A DNA stretch of 64,000 bases from Streptomyces halstedii. Its GTDB lineage: Bacteria > Actinomycetota > Actinomycetes > Streptomycetales > Streptomycetaceae. Within the stretch, counting starts at the first letter, position 1. Each line of letters starts with the position of its first letter. Below the pieces are notes generated by a model. That model made no database searches. It had not been told where the DNA came from and was given only the letters and a program-made list of their open reading frames with translations. A program made the translations under genes and the position numbers. Of this stretch, positions 1 through 8,556 are shown piece by piece. The stretch covers positions 124,001 to 188,000 of the forward strand of contig JOAZ01000005.1 of assembly GCA_000720535.1 (NCBI GenBank), given 5' to 3'.

Positions 1-1
1 C

Positions 2-511
2 CCCGTGATCCCGTTCGCGGACGCCCGGTTCTACCAGGACACCGAGGTCACGGTCGCTCCCGGCGCCACCGTCGTCCTGGGCGACACCGTGACCGCCGGA
101 CGGCTCGCCCGGGGCGAGCGCCACGACTACCGGGTGCTCGCGACCGACCTGCGCGTCACCCGGCCCGACGGCACGCTCCTGGCCGTCGACACCCTGCGGC
201 TGGGCGCGGACACGGGGATGCCCGGCGACAGCGTGACCGGCCCGGCGGTCTTCGCCGGGCACGACCACGTGTGCTCACTCTTCGCCGTCAGCGACCGTGC
301 CCCGGCCACCGAGATCGCCGACACCCTGCACGAGGCGGTGGCCGGCCACGGCGTCACGTACGGGGTGAGCGTGCTGCCCCGGGAGTGCGGCGCCTGGCTG
401 CGTCTCCTGGACGACAGCCCCGTCCGGGTCGCCGCCGCGCACACCGCCGCCTGGAACTCCGTACACCGGCTCCTCACCGGATGCCCGGCGCCCGCCGTGC
501 GCAAGCCGTGA
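2..511 (+). CDS. ureD: Urease accessory protein UreD, 3' part (cut by window edge)
   Basis: The reading frame is already open at the first base, and the 168 visible residues match the C-terminal half of UreD, which is normally about 250-280 residues. The family-like segments are PFADARFYQDTEV, the DTVTAGRLARGE stretch near residues 26-37 and the following RLG strand. UreD (UreH) binds the urease apoprotein and, with UreF and UreG, delivers nickel to the active site in the cytoplasm. The GTG at position 5 is probably internal, so no start should be set there. The gene ends 49 bases before an ammonium channel on the same strand, which suits a urea/ammonium nitrogen role. The family call is good; the true start lies outside the window. 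Confidence 0.8.
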   Translation, partial: PVIPFADARFYQDTEVTVAPGATVVLGDTVTAGRLARGERHDYRVLATDLRVTRPDGTLLAVDTLRLGADTGMPGDSVTGPAVFAGHDHVCSLFAVSDRAPATEIADTLHEAVAGHGVTYGVSVLPRECGAWLRLLDDSPVRVAAAHTAAWNSVHRLLTGCPAPAVRKP

Positions 512-560
512 CGCCCCCGTCCCCCCGTCCCGTCGAGCCCCCCAGCGAGGTATCCCGCCG

Positions 561-1916
561 ATGAACACCGCCCCCGCGCCGATGCCCCCCGCGTACGACT
601 CCGGCGACACGGCCTGGCTGCTCGCCGCCACCGCCATGGTGCTGCTGATGACGCCGGGACTGGCGTTCTTCTACGGCGGCATGGTGCGGACCAAGCACGT
701 CCTGATGATGATCAAGATGAGCTTCGCCGCGCTCGCCTTCGGGACGCTGGTGTGGTGGGCGATCGGCTACACGCTGGCGTTCGGCCCGGATGTGGGCGGC
801 GCGGGGGTCATCGGCAACCTCGACCACGCGTTCATGCACGACATCGGACTCACCACGCTGACCGGCCACATCCCCACCTACGTCTACAGCACGTTCCAGA
901 TGGGGTTCGCGATCATCACCGTCGCCCTGATCAGCGGCTCGATCGCCGACCGGGCCACGATGAGGGGCTGGCTGGTCTTCGTCGTCCTGTGGCTGCTGAT
1001 CGTCTACGTCCCCCTCGCCCACTGGGTCTTCGACCAGGACGGCTGGATCGTCAAGCACCTCGGCGCGCTCGACTTCGCGGGCGGTCTGCCGGTGGAGCTG
1101 AACTCCGGGGTCGCCGGCCTGGCCGTGGCGCTCGTGCTGCGCGCCCCGCGCGACTTCACCCGCCGGGAGGAGCGGCCGAACAACATCCCGCTCGTCGTGG
1201 TCGGCGCGGCACTCCTCTGGTTCGGCTGGTTCGGCTTCAACTCCGGCTCCGCGCTGACCGACCAGGGGACGGCGGCCGCCGCGTTCATCAACACGCAACT
1301 GGGCGCCGCGGGCGCCATGGTGACCTGGCCCCTGGTGGAGAAGTGGCGCACCGGCAGCGTCACCACCGTGGGTGTCGTCTCGTCCGCCGTCGCGGGCATG
1401 GTGGCCATCACCCCCGCCTGTGGCGAGATCGACACGCTCGGCGCGGTCGTCACCGGGCTGGTCGTCGGCGCGGTCAGCGCCTTCGCGATCACCCTCAAGT
1501 ACCGCTTCGGCGTGGACGACACCCTCGACGTGGTCGGGGTGCACGGCGTCGGCGGATTCATCGGGCTGGTCATGGTCGGCCTCTTCGCCACCGCGCGGAT
1601 CAGCGGACAGAAGGGCCTCTTCGAGGGCGGCGGCTGGGCCCTGCTGGGCAAACAGTTCGTGGCGATCGTCTCCGTGATCGCGTTCTCCTTCATCCTGACC
1701 TGGCTCATCGCGAAGGCCGTCGACCTGACCGTCGGATTCCGCGCGCGGGGGGAGTACGACCACGTCCCCGGGCAGGAAGAGGAGCGCGCCTACGACTTCC
1801 GGACCGCGGCACGGCTCGACGACCTCGTGTCCGGCAAGGGCGCGGCCTCCGCGAGCGACGAGGAACTCGTCCGGCAGATCACCAGGCTGCTGCGGCAGCG
1901 GGAGGGCTCCCGCTGA
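561..1916 (+). CDS. amt: Ammonium transporter of the Amt family, twin-His variant
   Basis: This 451-residue protein has about 11 membrane segments and is an Amt/MEP ammonium channel of the plasma membrane. Seen directly: the N-terminal pore motif around FFYGGMVR, the repeated glycine-rich helices, and the late conserved segment DDTLDVVGVHGVGG, whose His328 is the second of the two pore histidines. The first is normally in a GG-x-VVHINAG context. Here the same place reads GGLPVELNSG, so Glu179 replaces histidine, a change known from yeast Mep1/Mep3-type channels. The ATG follows a GAGG about 11 bases upstream. No glnK or glnD follows, so this is not the usual amtB-glnK-glnD operon; the neighbour upstream is ureD. 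Confidence 0.95.
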   Translation: MNTAPAPMPPAYDSGDTAWLLAATAMVLLMTPGLAFFYGGMVRTKHVLMMIKMSFAALAFGTLVWWAIGYTLAFGPDVGGAGVIGNLDHAFMHDIGLTTLTGHIPTYVYSTFQMGFAIITVALISGSIADRATMRGWLVFVVLWLLIVYVPLAHWVFDQDGWIVKHLGALDFAGGLPVELNSGVAGLAVALVLRAPRDFTRREERPNNIPLVVVGAALLWFGWFGFNSGSALTDQGTAAAAFINTQLGAAGAMVTWPLVEKWRTGSVTTVGVVSSAVAGMVAITPACGEIDTLGAVVTGLVVGAVSAFAITLKYRFGVDDTLDVVGVHGVGGFIGLVMVGLFATARISGQKGLFEGGGWALLGKQFVAIVSVIAFSFILTWLIAKAVDLTVGFRARGEYDHVPGQEEERAYDFRTAARLDDLVSGKGAASASDEELVRQITRLLRQREGSR

Positions 1917-2024
1917 CGCGTGGGACCGGGCCGGGAAGGGGGAGGGGCCGCCCCCGCCCGGCGGGCGGTCCGGGTGCGAGGCGTCGGCGGACGTGCGGTG
2001 CGCACCCCGGGTGATGATGGAGGC

Positions 2025-2666
2025 GTGCGCTTCGAACCGATCACCTGGGAACGCCTGGCCGACGCCCTGGCCGACCGCGCCGACGCCCTGGAACCGGCGG
2101 ACGGCGGAACCCGGCTCAGGATCGGCGTGGACGGGGCCACGGCAGCCCGCCCCGACGCACCGGCCGAGCGGCTCGCCGAGGTGCTGCGGGCCCGTGGCCG
2201 GCCCGTGCTCACCGTGTCCGCCTGGGGCTTCCTCCGCCCGGCGAGTCTGCGCTTCGAGTACGGCAAGGAGGACCCCGACGCGTACGCCGACGGCTGGTTC
2301 GACACCGGCGCGCTGTGGCGCGAGGTGTTCCGGCCGCTGGAGCCGGGCGGCAGCGGGCGGGTGCTGCCCGACCTCTGGGACCCCGCCACCGACCGGGCCA
2401 CCCGCAGTCCCTACCGGCCGCTGCCCGACGGCGGAGTGCTGATCCTGCACGGCCCGCTGCTGCTCGGGCGGTGGTTCCCGTTCGACCTCGGGGTCCATCT
2501 GAGCCTGTCGCCGGGGGCGTTGCGCCGCCGTACCGAAGAGGGCGAACGGTGGACGCTGCCGGCCTACGCGCGGTACGAGGAGGAGGTGGCGCCCGCCGAA
2601 CGCGCGGACGTGACGGTACGGGCCGACGACCCGCGCCATCCCGCGTGGACCGGGACCGGGGCGTGA
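2025..2666 (+). CDS. Uridine-kinase-like P-loop-fold protein with a degenerate Walker A
   Basis: The predicted 213-residue cytoplasmic protein resembles the uridine kinase / phosphoribulokinase-like proteins common in actinobacteria. It has an N-terminal IGVDG strand, a central region with YGKEDPDAYADGWFD (lid/acceptor region), a GVLILHGPLLLG strand and a C-terminal arginine-rich helix. In active members the first loop reads GxDGxGKT; here it reads GVDGATAARPD, with no lysine or threonine, so ATP binding is doubtful. I chose GTG 2025 because an AGG lies just upstream and homology begins there; the frame is open from 1920 but that part looks non-coding. A nucleotide-salvage role is inference only. 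Confidence 0.7.
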   Translation: MRFEPITWERLADALADRADALEPADGGTRLRIGVDGATAARPDAPAERLAEVLRARGRPVLTVSAWGFLRPASLRFEYGKEDPDAYADGWFDTGALWREVFRPLEPGGSGRVLPDLWDPATDRATRSPYRPLPDGGVLILHGPLLLGRWFPFDLGVHLSLSPGALRRRTEEGERWTLPAYARYEEEVAPAERADVTVRADDPRHPAWTGTGA

Positions 2667-2685
2667 GCACCGGCGGGGCTGTCCG

Positions 2686-2739
2686 CGTGGACGGGTCCTG
2701 GCCGGGCCGGTAGTCGTGGACGGGTCCTGGCCGGGCCGG
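2686..2739. repeat. 25-bp perfect direct repeat, two copies
   Basis: The same 25 bases (starting CGTGGACGGG and ending GGGCCGG) occur at 2686-2710 and 2715-2739, a period of 29 bases, just after the kinase-like gene. Nothing is encoded here. It looks like a local duplication in intergenic DNA. Confidence 0.85.
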
Positions 2740-2783
2740 CCGCGCACGGAGGTCCGGGCGCGGGACGGCGGTCGGCAGGCGGC

Positions 2784-2815
2784 GGTCAGAAGGGCAGAAG
2801 GTCAGAAGGTCAGAA
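2784..2815. repeat. Octamer tandem repeat GGTCAGAA, four units
   Basis: Four adjacent 8-base units read GGTCAGAA, GGGCAGAA, GGTCAGAA, GGTCAGAA. The last unit runs into the stop codon of the ogt gene on the other strand (stop at 2812-2810). A replication-slippage product is the simplest reading. Confidence 0.85.
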
Positions 2816-3367
2816 GAGGGGCTGCGGGAGTATCCCTTCGAGCGCCAGCAACCGCCGCTTCGTCTCCAGCCCGCCTCCGAAGCCTCCGAGGCCCCCACCA
2901 CTCTCCACCACCCGGTGGCACGGCACCACCACCGGCAGCGGGTTGGACCCCATGGCCGCGCCGACCGCCTGTGCGGCCCCGGGCTGCCCCACCCGGTCGG
3001 CCAGGTCGCCGTAGCCGACGACCGTGCCGTACGGAACGCCCGACGCGAGCTCGCTCAGCACCTCGCGGTTGAACCCGGCGGTCAGTGACCAGTCGAGGTC
3101 CAGCGTGAACTCCCGCAGCCCGCCCGCGAAGTACGCGTCGAGCTGACGCACCGGCTCCGCGAGCCGCGCCGAGTCCGGTGCCCGTACGGGCTCGGTGCCC
3201 AGCCGCGTCCGGAGCCGGGCCAGCGCGCCGTCCCGGACCGCGGGACGGGCGTGGAAGACCACGGTCACCAGGCCCGCCCCGGTCGCCGCGAGCAGGAGCG
3301 GTCCGATGTCGCTGCCCACGACGGTCCACTCCACGCTCCGCCCGGCGGTCCGCTCGTCGTTCTCCAT
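2810..3367 (-). CDS. ogt: Methylated-DNA--protein-cysteine methyltransferase (Ogt/Ada-C type)
   Basis: A 185-residue suicide alkyltransferase that moves the alkyl group from O6-alkylguanine in DNA to its own cysteine. The active-site motif VVPCHRVV is present with the acceptor Cys at about residue 150, preceded by the helix-turn-helix segment VPYGTVVGYGDLA and the arginine-finger-like GAAMGSNPLP. The N-terminal half is the usual poorly conserved ribonuclease-like domain. The C-terminus ends LEGILPQPLF, normal for the family. It lies 58 bases after the glycerophosphodiesterase gene on the same strand. No ada regulator or alkA is adjacent. Confidence 0.92.
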   Translation of the reverse strand: MENDERTAGRSVEWTVVGSDIGPLLLAATGAGLVTVVFHARPAVRDGALARLRTRLGTEPVRAPDSARLAEPVRQLDAYFAGGLREFTLDLDWSLTAGFNREVLSELASGVPYGTVVGYGDLADRVGQPGAAQAVGAAMGSNPLPVVVPCHRVVESGGGLGGFGGGLETKRRLLALEGILPQPLF

Positions 3368-3425
3368 GCGACCACCGTACGGCCCGGCACTGACAGCGAC
3401 AGGAGCACCGGCGCGGCCGGCTTCC

Positions 3426-4298
3426 TCAGCGGGTGGCGTCCCGGACGACGTCGGGGTTGTTGGAGATGATGCCGTCCACCCCGAAGCCGGCGACCTCGGC
3501 CGCCTTCGCAGCGTCGTTGACCGTCCAGGTGTTCACCCGGAGGCGTTTGCCGTGGGCGCCCTTCACCCGTCGCACCGCGGCCACGTAGTCGGCGTCGATC
3601 GTCGTCCAGGCCGGATTGATCTGGTCCGTGAACGCCGCGTACGACGGCAGATCGGCCACCGCGGGGGTGCCCAGGAAGCCCGTGACGACGTCCGGACGCC
3701 GCTCGTGGACAACCTTCACACTCTCTGCACCGAAGCTCTGGACGACCAGCCGGTGCGCGACGTGCTCGCGGTCCAGCCATCCCTCGCGGCTCAGCACCCG
3801 CAGGATCTCCTTCTCGATGCCGGGGTAGATCTCCGGGCTCTTGATCTCCAGGAGGAGCTTCTGGTGGTTGCGCTCGACACGGTCCAGATACTGCTTCAGG
3901 GTCGGCACCCGGGCACCGGCGTACCGCGCGCCGAACCAGCCGCCCGCGTCCAGCCGGGCGATCTCCGCCGCGGTGAAGTCCCTGACCGCCCAGGGCGCGC
4001 GGCCCGGGAAGACCTGCTCGGCGTCGGTGGTCCTGGCCAGGGTGGTGTCGTGCAGGACGACGAGCACACCGTCCCTGGTGAGCTGCACGTCGTTCTCCAC
4101 CCAGGCGATCCCCCGGGCGTCGGCCGCGTCCACGGCGGCGAGGGTGTTCTCCGGGGCGTACGCGGACGCGCCCCGGTGGGCGTGGATCACCGGACTGTGG
4201 TGCGCGACCGCCGTCGGCGCCTGGGCCGCGGGCAGCAGGACACAGCCGCCGAGCAGGACGGCGACGGCGCCGGAGGTGGTTGCGGAGCGTACGGGCAC
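3426..4298 (-). CDS. Glycerophosphodiester phosphodiesterase, exported (probable lipoprotein)
   Basis: The GDPD family hydrolyses glycerophosphodiesters to glycerol-3-phosphate and an alcohol. The catalytic signature is complete: HRG at residues 41-43, ENT about 50-52, and the metal ligands in VENDVQLTRDG (Glu68, Asp70) followed by LHD. The N-terminus is a signal peptide with a hydrophobic core ending LLGGC, a plausible lipobox, so the enzyme probably works outside the membrane. I chose GTG 4298 because AGGAG sits five bases upstream; the frame is open to 4478, but a start there would put charged, non-homologous sequence before the signal peptide. The length of 290 residues is typical. It is divergent from the MHYT gene. 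Confidence 0.9.
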   Translation of the reverse strand: MPVRSATTSGAVAVLLGGCVLLPAAQAPTAVAHHSPVIHAHRGASAYAPENTLAAVDAADARGIAWVENDVQLTRDGVLVVLHDTTLARTTDAEQVFPGRAPWAVRDFTAAEIARLDAGGWFGARYAGARVPTLKQYLDRVERNHQKLLLEIKSPEIYPGIEKEILRVLSREGWLDREHVAHRLVVQSFGAESVKVVHERRPDVVTGFLGTPAVADLPSYAAFTDQINPAWTTIDADYVAAVRRVKGAHGKRLRVNTWTVNDAAKAAEVAGFGVDGIISNNPDVVRDATR

Positions 4299-4513
4299 GG
4301 CTACTCCTCGCATCGGTTTCGCGGTCCCGCCGAGAGTCGCACGCGCCCCCCAACGGAGGGCGGGCCGCTGATGGCCGTCATGTGAACGGAATGTCGGGTA
4401 CCGGCTCGGCGGGCGGTGCGCGGACGGATAAAATGCCGTTCTTACGTTTGCTTGCCGGGCCTCGCCCTTTAGGGTCACCCCCGAACCCGGGCCTCCGCGA
4501 AGGGCGTACCAGC

Positions 4514-5392
4514 ATGCAGGGCACAGTCGACGGTTTCAGCTACGGCCTCGTGACACCCGTCGTGGCGTTCCTGATGGCCTGCCTCGGCGCGGCACTCGGT
4601 CTGAGCTGCACCGTGCGGTCCCTGCGCGCGCGGGGACCCGCCCGTGCGGGCTGGCTCTCCCTAGGCGCCACCTCGCTGGGCTCCGGCATCTGGACGATGC
4701 ACTTCGTCGCCATGCTCGGCTTCACCGTCCAGGAGACCCCCGTCGGCTATGACCGGGTGCTCACCTTCGCCGGACTCGGCGTGGCGGTCGTGATGGCCGG
4801 TCTCGGCATCTTCGTCGTCGGCTACCGGGGCGCGACACGGATGGCCCTGGTCACGGGCGGCACCCTCACCGGTCTCGGGATGGCGTCCACGCACTACCTG
4901 GGCATGGCCGGGGTCCTCTTCGAAGGGCAGTTCGCCTACGACACGCTCACCGTCGCGCTCTCCGTCGTCATCGCCGTCGTCGCGGCGACCGCGGCGCTGT
5001 GGGCGGCCGTCTCCGTCCGCGGCTTCCTGGCCGGTCTCGGGGCGAGCCTGGTCATGAGCGCCGCGGTCAGCGGGATGCACTACACCGGGATGGCCGCGCT
5101 CCACGTGCACGTGGAGCGTGCCGCCGTCGCGGCGACCGGTGAGACCCCGTCCTCCCTGCTGCTGCCCATGCTCGTCGGACCGTGCTGCTTCCTGCTGCTC
5201 GCCGGTGTCGTGGTGGTCATCGACCCGCTGGTGGTCACGGGCGGGCGCCACCCGGACGCGCCGGGGGACCGCGGCGGGGGCGGCGGTCCCCGGGGCACCG
5301 GCCGGCCGGTCTCCCCGGTCCCCGTCCAGGGGCCGCGCGGGCCCTACGAGACCGCCTCCCACGGGGGGTACCGGTCGCCGCGGAACCACTGA
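4514..5392 (+). CDS. MHYT-domain integral membrane sensor protein
   Basis: A 292-residue protein with about seven membrane helices carrying the three MHYT repeats that define the family: MHFVAML near residue 62, THYLGMA near 126 and MHYTGMA near 188. MHYT domains are proposed to bind copper and sense O2, CO or NO through the conserved His/Met residues near the outer membrane face; that is family knowledge, not shown here. No GGDEF, EAL, kinase or other output domain follows. The protein ends in a Gly/Pro-rich cytoplasmic tail, so it is a stand-alone sensor unit. ATG 4514 is the start that gives the canonical N-terminal helix. Confidence 0.88.
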   Translation: MQGTVDGFSYGLVTPVVAFLMACLGAALGLSCTVRSLRARGPARAGWLSLGATSLGSGIWTMHFVAMLGFTVQETPVGYDRVLTFAGLGVAVVMAGLGIFVVGYRGATRMALVTGGTLTGLGMASTHYLGMAGVLFEGQFAYDTLTVALSVVIAVVAATAALWAAVSVRGFLAGLGASLVMSAAVSGMHYTGMAALHVHVERAAVAATGETPSSLLLPMLVGPCCFLLLAGVVVVIDPLVVTGGRHPDAPGDRGGGGGPRGTGRPVSPVPVQGPRGPYETASHGGYRSPRNH

Positions 5393-5432
5393 TCCGACGC
5401 CGTTGTCAGTGGGGGGTCGTACCGTGGTGACC

Positions 5433-7577
5433 ATGCGGCCTGTCTCTCAGATCGAACGTTCGGTGGCGCCCTTCGAGGTCGTCAGTCCCTACCAGCCCAG
5501 CGGTGACCAGCCCGCGGCCATCGCCGAGCTGGAGCGGCGCGTCCGCGCCGGGGAGAAGGACGTCGTCCTGCTCGGCGCGACCGGCACCGGGAAGTCGGCG
5601 ACGACCGCCTGGATGATCGAGAAGCTCCAGCGCCCCACCCTGGTGATGGCGCCGAACAAGACGCTCGCCGCCCAGCTGGCCAACGAGTTCCGCGAGCTCC
5701 TCCCGAACAACGCCGTCGAGTACTTCGTCTCGTACTACGACTACTACCAGCCCGAGGCGTACGTCCCGCAGTCGGACACCTACATCGAGAAGGATTCCTC
5801 GATCAACGAGGAGGTCGAGCGGCTGCGCCACTCCGCGACGAACTCCCTGCTCACCCGGCGTGACGTGGTGGTCGTCGCGTCCGTCTCCTGCATCTACGGC
5901 CTCGGTACCCCGCAGGAGTACGTGGACCGCATGGTCCAGCTCAAGGTCGGCGACGAGATCGACCGCGACCAGCTGCTGCGCCGCTTCGTCGAGATCCAGT
6001 ACACGCGCAACGACCTGGCGTTCACCCGCGGCACCTTCCGGGTGCGCGGGGACACCATCGAGATCTTCCCGGTCTACGAGGAGCTCGCGGTCCGCATCGA
6101 GATGTTCGGTGACGAGATCGAGGCCCTTTCCACCCTCCACCCGCTCACCGGCGAGGTCATCAGCGAGGACCCCGCGCTCCACGTCTTCCCCGCCAGCCAC
6201 TACATCGCGGGCCCCGAGCGCATGGAGAAGGCGATCGGCGGCATCGAGCGGGAGCTGGAGCAGCGCCTCGCCGAGCTGGAGAAGCAGGGCAAGATGCTGG
6301 AGGCCCAGCGGCTGCGGATGCGCACGACGTACGACATCGAGATGCTCCGGCAGATCGGCACCTGCTCCGGCGTCGAGAACTACTCGATGCACTTCGACGA
6401 CCGCTCCCCGGGCACCGCGCCCAACACCCTCCTGGACTACTTCCCCGAGGACTTCCTCCTCGTCCTGGACGAGTCGCACGTCACCGTGCCCCAGATCGGC
6501 GCGATGTACGAGGGTGACGCCTCCCGTAAGCGGACCCTGGTCGACCACGGCTTCCGGCTGCCCTCCGCCCTGGACAACCGCCCGCTGAAGTGGGAGGAGT
6601 TCCTGAAGCGGATCGACCAGACGGTCTACCTCTCCGCCACCCCCGGCAAGTACGAGATGTCCCGGGGCGACGGATTCGTGGAGCAGATCATCCGCCCCAC
6701 CGGGCTCGTCGACCCCGAGGTCGTCGTCAAGCCCACCGAAGGCCAGATCGACGACCTGGTGCACGAGATCCGCGAGCGCACCGAGAAGGACGAACGCGTC
6801 CTGGTCACCACCCTCACCAAGAAGATGGCCGAGGACCTCACCGACTACTTCCTGGAGCTGGGCATCCAGGTCCGCTACCTCCACAGCGACGTCGACACCC
6901 TGCGCCGCATCGAGCTGCTGCGCGAACTGCGCTCCGGCGAGTACGACGTCCTGGTCGGCATCAACCTGCTGCGTGAGGGCCTCGACCTGCCCGAGGTGTC
7001 CCTGGTCGCGATCCTCGACGCGGACAAGCAGGGCTTCCTGCGGTCCGGCACCTCGCTGATCCAGACCATCGGCCGCGCGGCGCGCAACGTCTCGGGCCAG
7101 GTCCACATGTACGCGGACCAGATCACCCCGGCGATGGCCCAGGCCATCGACGAGACCAACCGGCGCCGCGAGAAGCAGATCGCGTACAACACCGAACGCG
7201 GGGTCGATCCCCAGCCGCTCCGCAAGAAGATCAACGACATCGTCGCGTCCATCGCCCGTGAGGAGGTCGACACCGAACAGCTGCTCGGCACCTGCTACCG
7301 CCAGGCCAAGGGCGCCAAGACGCCCGTCCCCACGCTCGGCGGGAAGGTCACCGCCGACGCCGCCGACGCGCCCGGTGGCAAGGGCAAGGGCAAGGGGAAG
7401 AAGGCGGTGGCCACCGACCGGCCGGCCGCCGAGCTCGCGGGGATCATCGAGGAGATGACCGACCGGATGCGCGCCGCCGCCGCCGATCTCCAGTTCGAGG
7501 TGGCCGCGCGGCTGCGTGACGAGGTGGGTGAGCTGAAGAAGGAGCTGCGGCAGATGAGGGAGGCGGGGCTGGCCTGA
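5433..7577 (+). CDS. uvrB: Excinuclease ABC subunit B
   Basis: UvrB, 714 residues, is the damage-verifying helicase-like subunit of nucleotide excision repair, loaded by UvrA and partnered by UvrC. Visible landmarks: Walker A GATGTGKS (Lys54), the beta-hairpin region [19 protein letters not shown] Walker B (VLDESHV), helicase motif VI (QTIGRAARN) and a C-terminal UVR motif ([19 protein letters not shown]) that contacts UvrC. A Gly/Lys-rich insert near residues 645-655 precedes the UVR motif, as in other streptomycetes. ATG 5433 is preceded in frame by two GTG codons (5424, 5427) that could also serve. uvrA and uvrC lie 6 and 10 kb downstream on the same strand but in separate units. Confidence 0.97.
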   Translation: MRPVSQIERSVAPFEVVSPYQPSGDQPAAIAELERRVRAGEKDVVLLGATGTGKSATTAWMIEKLQRPTLVMAPNKTLAAQLANEFRELLPNNAVEYFVSYYDYYQPEAYVPQSDTYIEKDSSINEEVERLRHSATNSLLTRRDVVVVASVSCIYGLGTPQEYVDRMVQLKVGDEIDRDQLLRRFVEIQYTRNDLAFTRGTFRVRGDTIEIFPVYEELAVRIEMFGDEIEALSTLHPLTGEVISEDPALHVFPASHYIAGPERMEKAIGGIERELEQRLAELEKQGKMLEAQRLRMRTTYDIEMLRQIGTCSGVENYSMHFDDRSPGTAPNTLLDYFPEDFLLVLDESHVTVPQIGAMYEGDASRKRTLVDHGFRLPSALDNRPLKWEEFLKRIDQTVYLSATPGKYEMSRGDGFVEQIIRPTGLVDPEVVVKPTEGQIDDLVHEIRERTEKDERVLVTTLTKKMAEDLTDYFLELGIQVRYLHSDVDTLRRIELLRELRSGEYDVLVGINLLREGLDLPEVSLVAILDADKQGFLRSGTSLIQTIGRAARNVSGQVHMYADQITPAMAQAIDETNRRREKQIAYNTERGVDPQPLRKKINDIVASIAREEVDTEQLLGTCYRQAKGAKTPVPTLGGKVTADAADAPGGKGKGKGKKAVATDRPAAELAGIIEEMTDRMRAAAADLQFEVAARLRDEVGELKKELRQMREAGLA

Positions 7578-7582
7578 CCGCT

Positions 7583-7737
7583 GGGGCCCGCGGTGTGCGG
7601 GTGTCCCGGTGGGGCCCGCGGTGTCCGGGTGGGGCCGGGTGTCCCGGTGGGGCCCGCGATGTCCGGCCCGCGATGTCCGGGTAGGGCCGCGGTGTCCGGG
7701 TGGGGCCGCGGTGTCCCGGTCGGGCCCGCAGTGTTGC
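7583..7737. repeat. Degenerate ~19-bp tandem repeat array between uvrB and terD
   Basis: About eight imperfect copies of a unit close to GGGGCCCGCGGTGTCCGGGT, 15-28 bases each, fill the gap after uvrB. Units vary by GGT/GAT and CCGGGT/CCCGGT changes. Reading frames through it encode only low-complexity Gly/Pro/Arg peptides, so I regard it as non-coding. Just after it, TAGGGT at 7789-7794 is a good -10 candidate for terD. Confidence 0.85.
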
Positions 7738-7845
7738 AGGACCGACACAAAAACGGCCTATCCCTGCTGTTCGCCTCCACGGACTGCGTAGGGTGCGGGG
7801 AAACCGCGCACCGACGGGTGCGGGGCAGCGGAGAGGGGACAGCGC

Positions 7846-8424
7846 GTGACGGTCAACATGACCAAGGGCCAGGCCATCAGCCTGCAGAAGAGCGACGGGG
7901 GGACCCTGACCGCGGTACGGATGGGGCTCGGATGGCAGGCGGCCCCGCGCCGCGGTCTGTTCGGATCGCGCACGCGGGAGATCGACCTGGACGCCTCGGC
8001 GGTGCTGTTCGCCGACAAGCAGCCCGTGGACGTCGTGTTCTTCCGCCACCTGACCAGCGACGACGGCTCGGTCAAGCACACCGGTGACAACCTGGTCGGC
8101 GGTGCCGGCTCCGGCGGCGACGACGAGGCGATCCTGGTCGACCTCCAGCGGGTGCCGGTCCACATCGACCAGATCGTCTTCACGGTGAACTCCTTCACCG
8201 GCCAGACGTTCCAGGAGGTGCAGAACGCCTTCTGCCGCATCGTCGACGAGACCAACGGCCAGGAGCTGGCCCGCTACACGCTGGACGGCGGCGGCCAGTA
8301 CACGGCCCAGATCATGGCCAAGGTCCACCGCGTGGGCAACGGCTGGCAGATGACCGCCCTGGGCAACCCGGCCAACGGCCGGACCTTCCAGGACCTGATG
8401 CCGTCGATCCTGCCGCACCTGTAG
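7846..8424 (+). CDS. terD: TerD-family stress protein (tellurium resistance / calcium-binding)
   Basis: A 192-residue single-domain TerD protein. The family core is clear: MGLGWQ, the calcium-ligand segment EIDLDASAVLF, SDDGSVKHTGDNLVGG, and the strand IVFTVNSFTGQTFQEV. TerD proteins bind calcium and are linked to tellurite, phage and oxidative stress tolerance and, in Streptomyces, to differentiation; the exact activity is unknown. GTG 7846 follows GAGAGGGGAC; a nearby in-frame ATG at 7858 is the alternative. It resembles the C-terminal half of the double-TerD protein at 62321-63547 more than the N-terminal half. It is followed by the TerD-ATPase fusion and terC. Confidence 0.93.
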   Translation: MTVNMTKGQAISLQKSDGGTLTAVRMGLGWQAAPRRGLFGSRTREIDLDASAVLFADKQPVDVVFFRHLTSDDGSVKHTGDNLVGGAGSGGDDEAILVDLQRVPVHIDQIVFTVNSFTGQTFQEVQNAFCRIVDETNGQELARYTLDGGGQYTAQIMAKVHRVGNGWQMTALGNPANGRTFQDLMPSILPHL

Positions 8425-8480
8425 GCGCGCGCCCGTAGGCACGACCGGACGGGGCACCGCCCCGGCCACCACCGGCACGA

Positions 8481-8514
8481 GCAGCTCCCGGAGGCACCCG
8501 CCGCCGGGAGCTGC
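8481..8514 (+). terminator. Hairpin after terD
   Basis: GCAGCTCCCGG (8481-8491) pairs perfectly with CCGGGAGCTGC (8504-8514) around a 12-base loop. No U-tract follows, as is usual in Streptomyces. It may only partly separate terD from the next gene. Confidence 0.6.
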
Positions 8515-8556
8515 GCCCATGGCAGGGCACCACGCGAACGTCGAGGGGACAGGGCG

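Noticed and set aside
474-2747. Very long minus-strand frame opposite ureD, amt and the kinase-like gene
   Set aside because: It is the antisense shadow expected at high GC; the product is low-complexity Arg/Pro/Gly/Asp sequence and the plus-strand genes have clear homology.
5450-5463. CGAACGTTCG palindrome near the uvrB start as a LexA site
   Set aside because: It lies inside the coding region and has the wrong spacing for the actinobacterial SOS box (CGAAC-N4-GTTCG).
7593-7791. Repeat-encoded Gly/Val/Pro or Arg/Thr/Pro peptides in the tandem array
   Set aside because: Frames exist on both strands only because the unit lacks stop codons; there is no start-site signal or homology.
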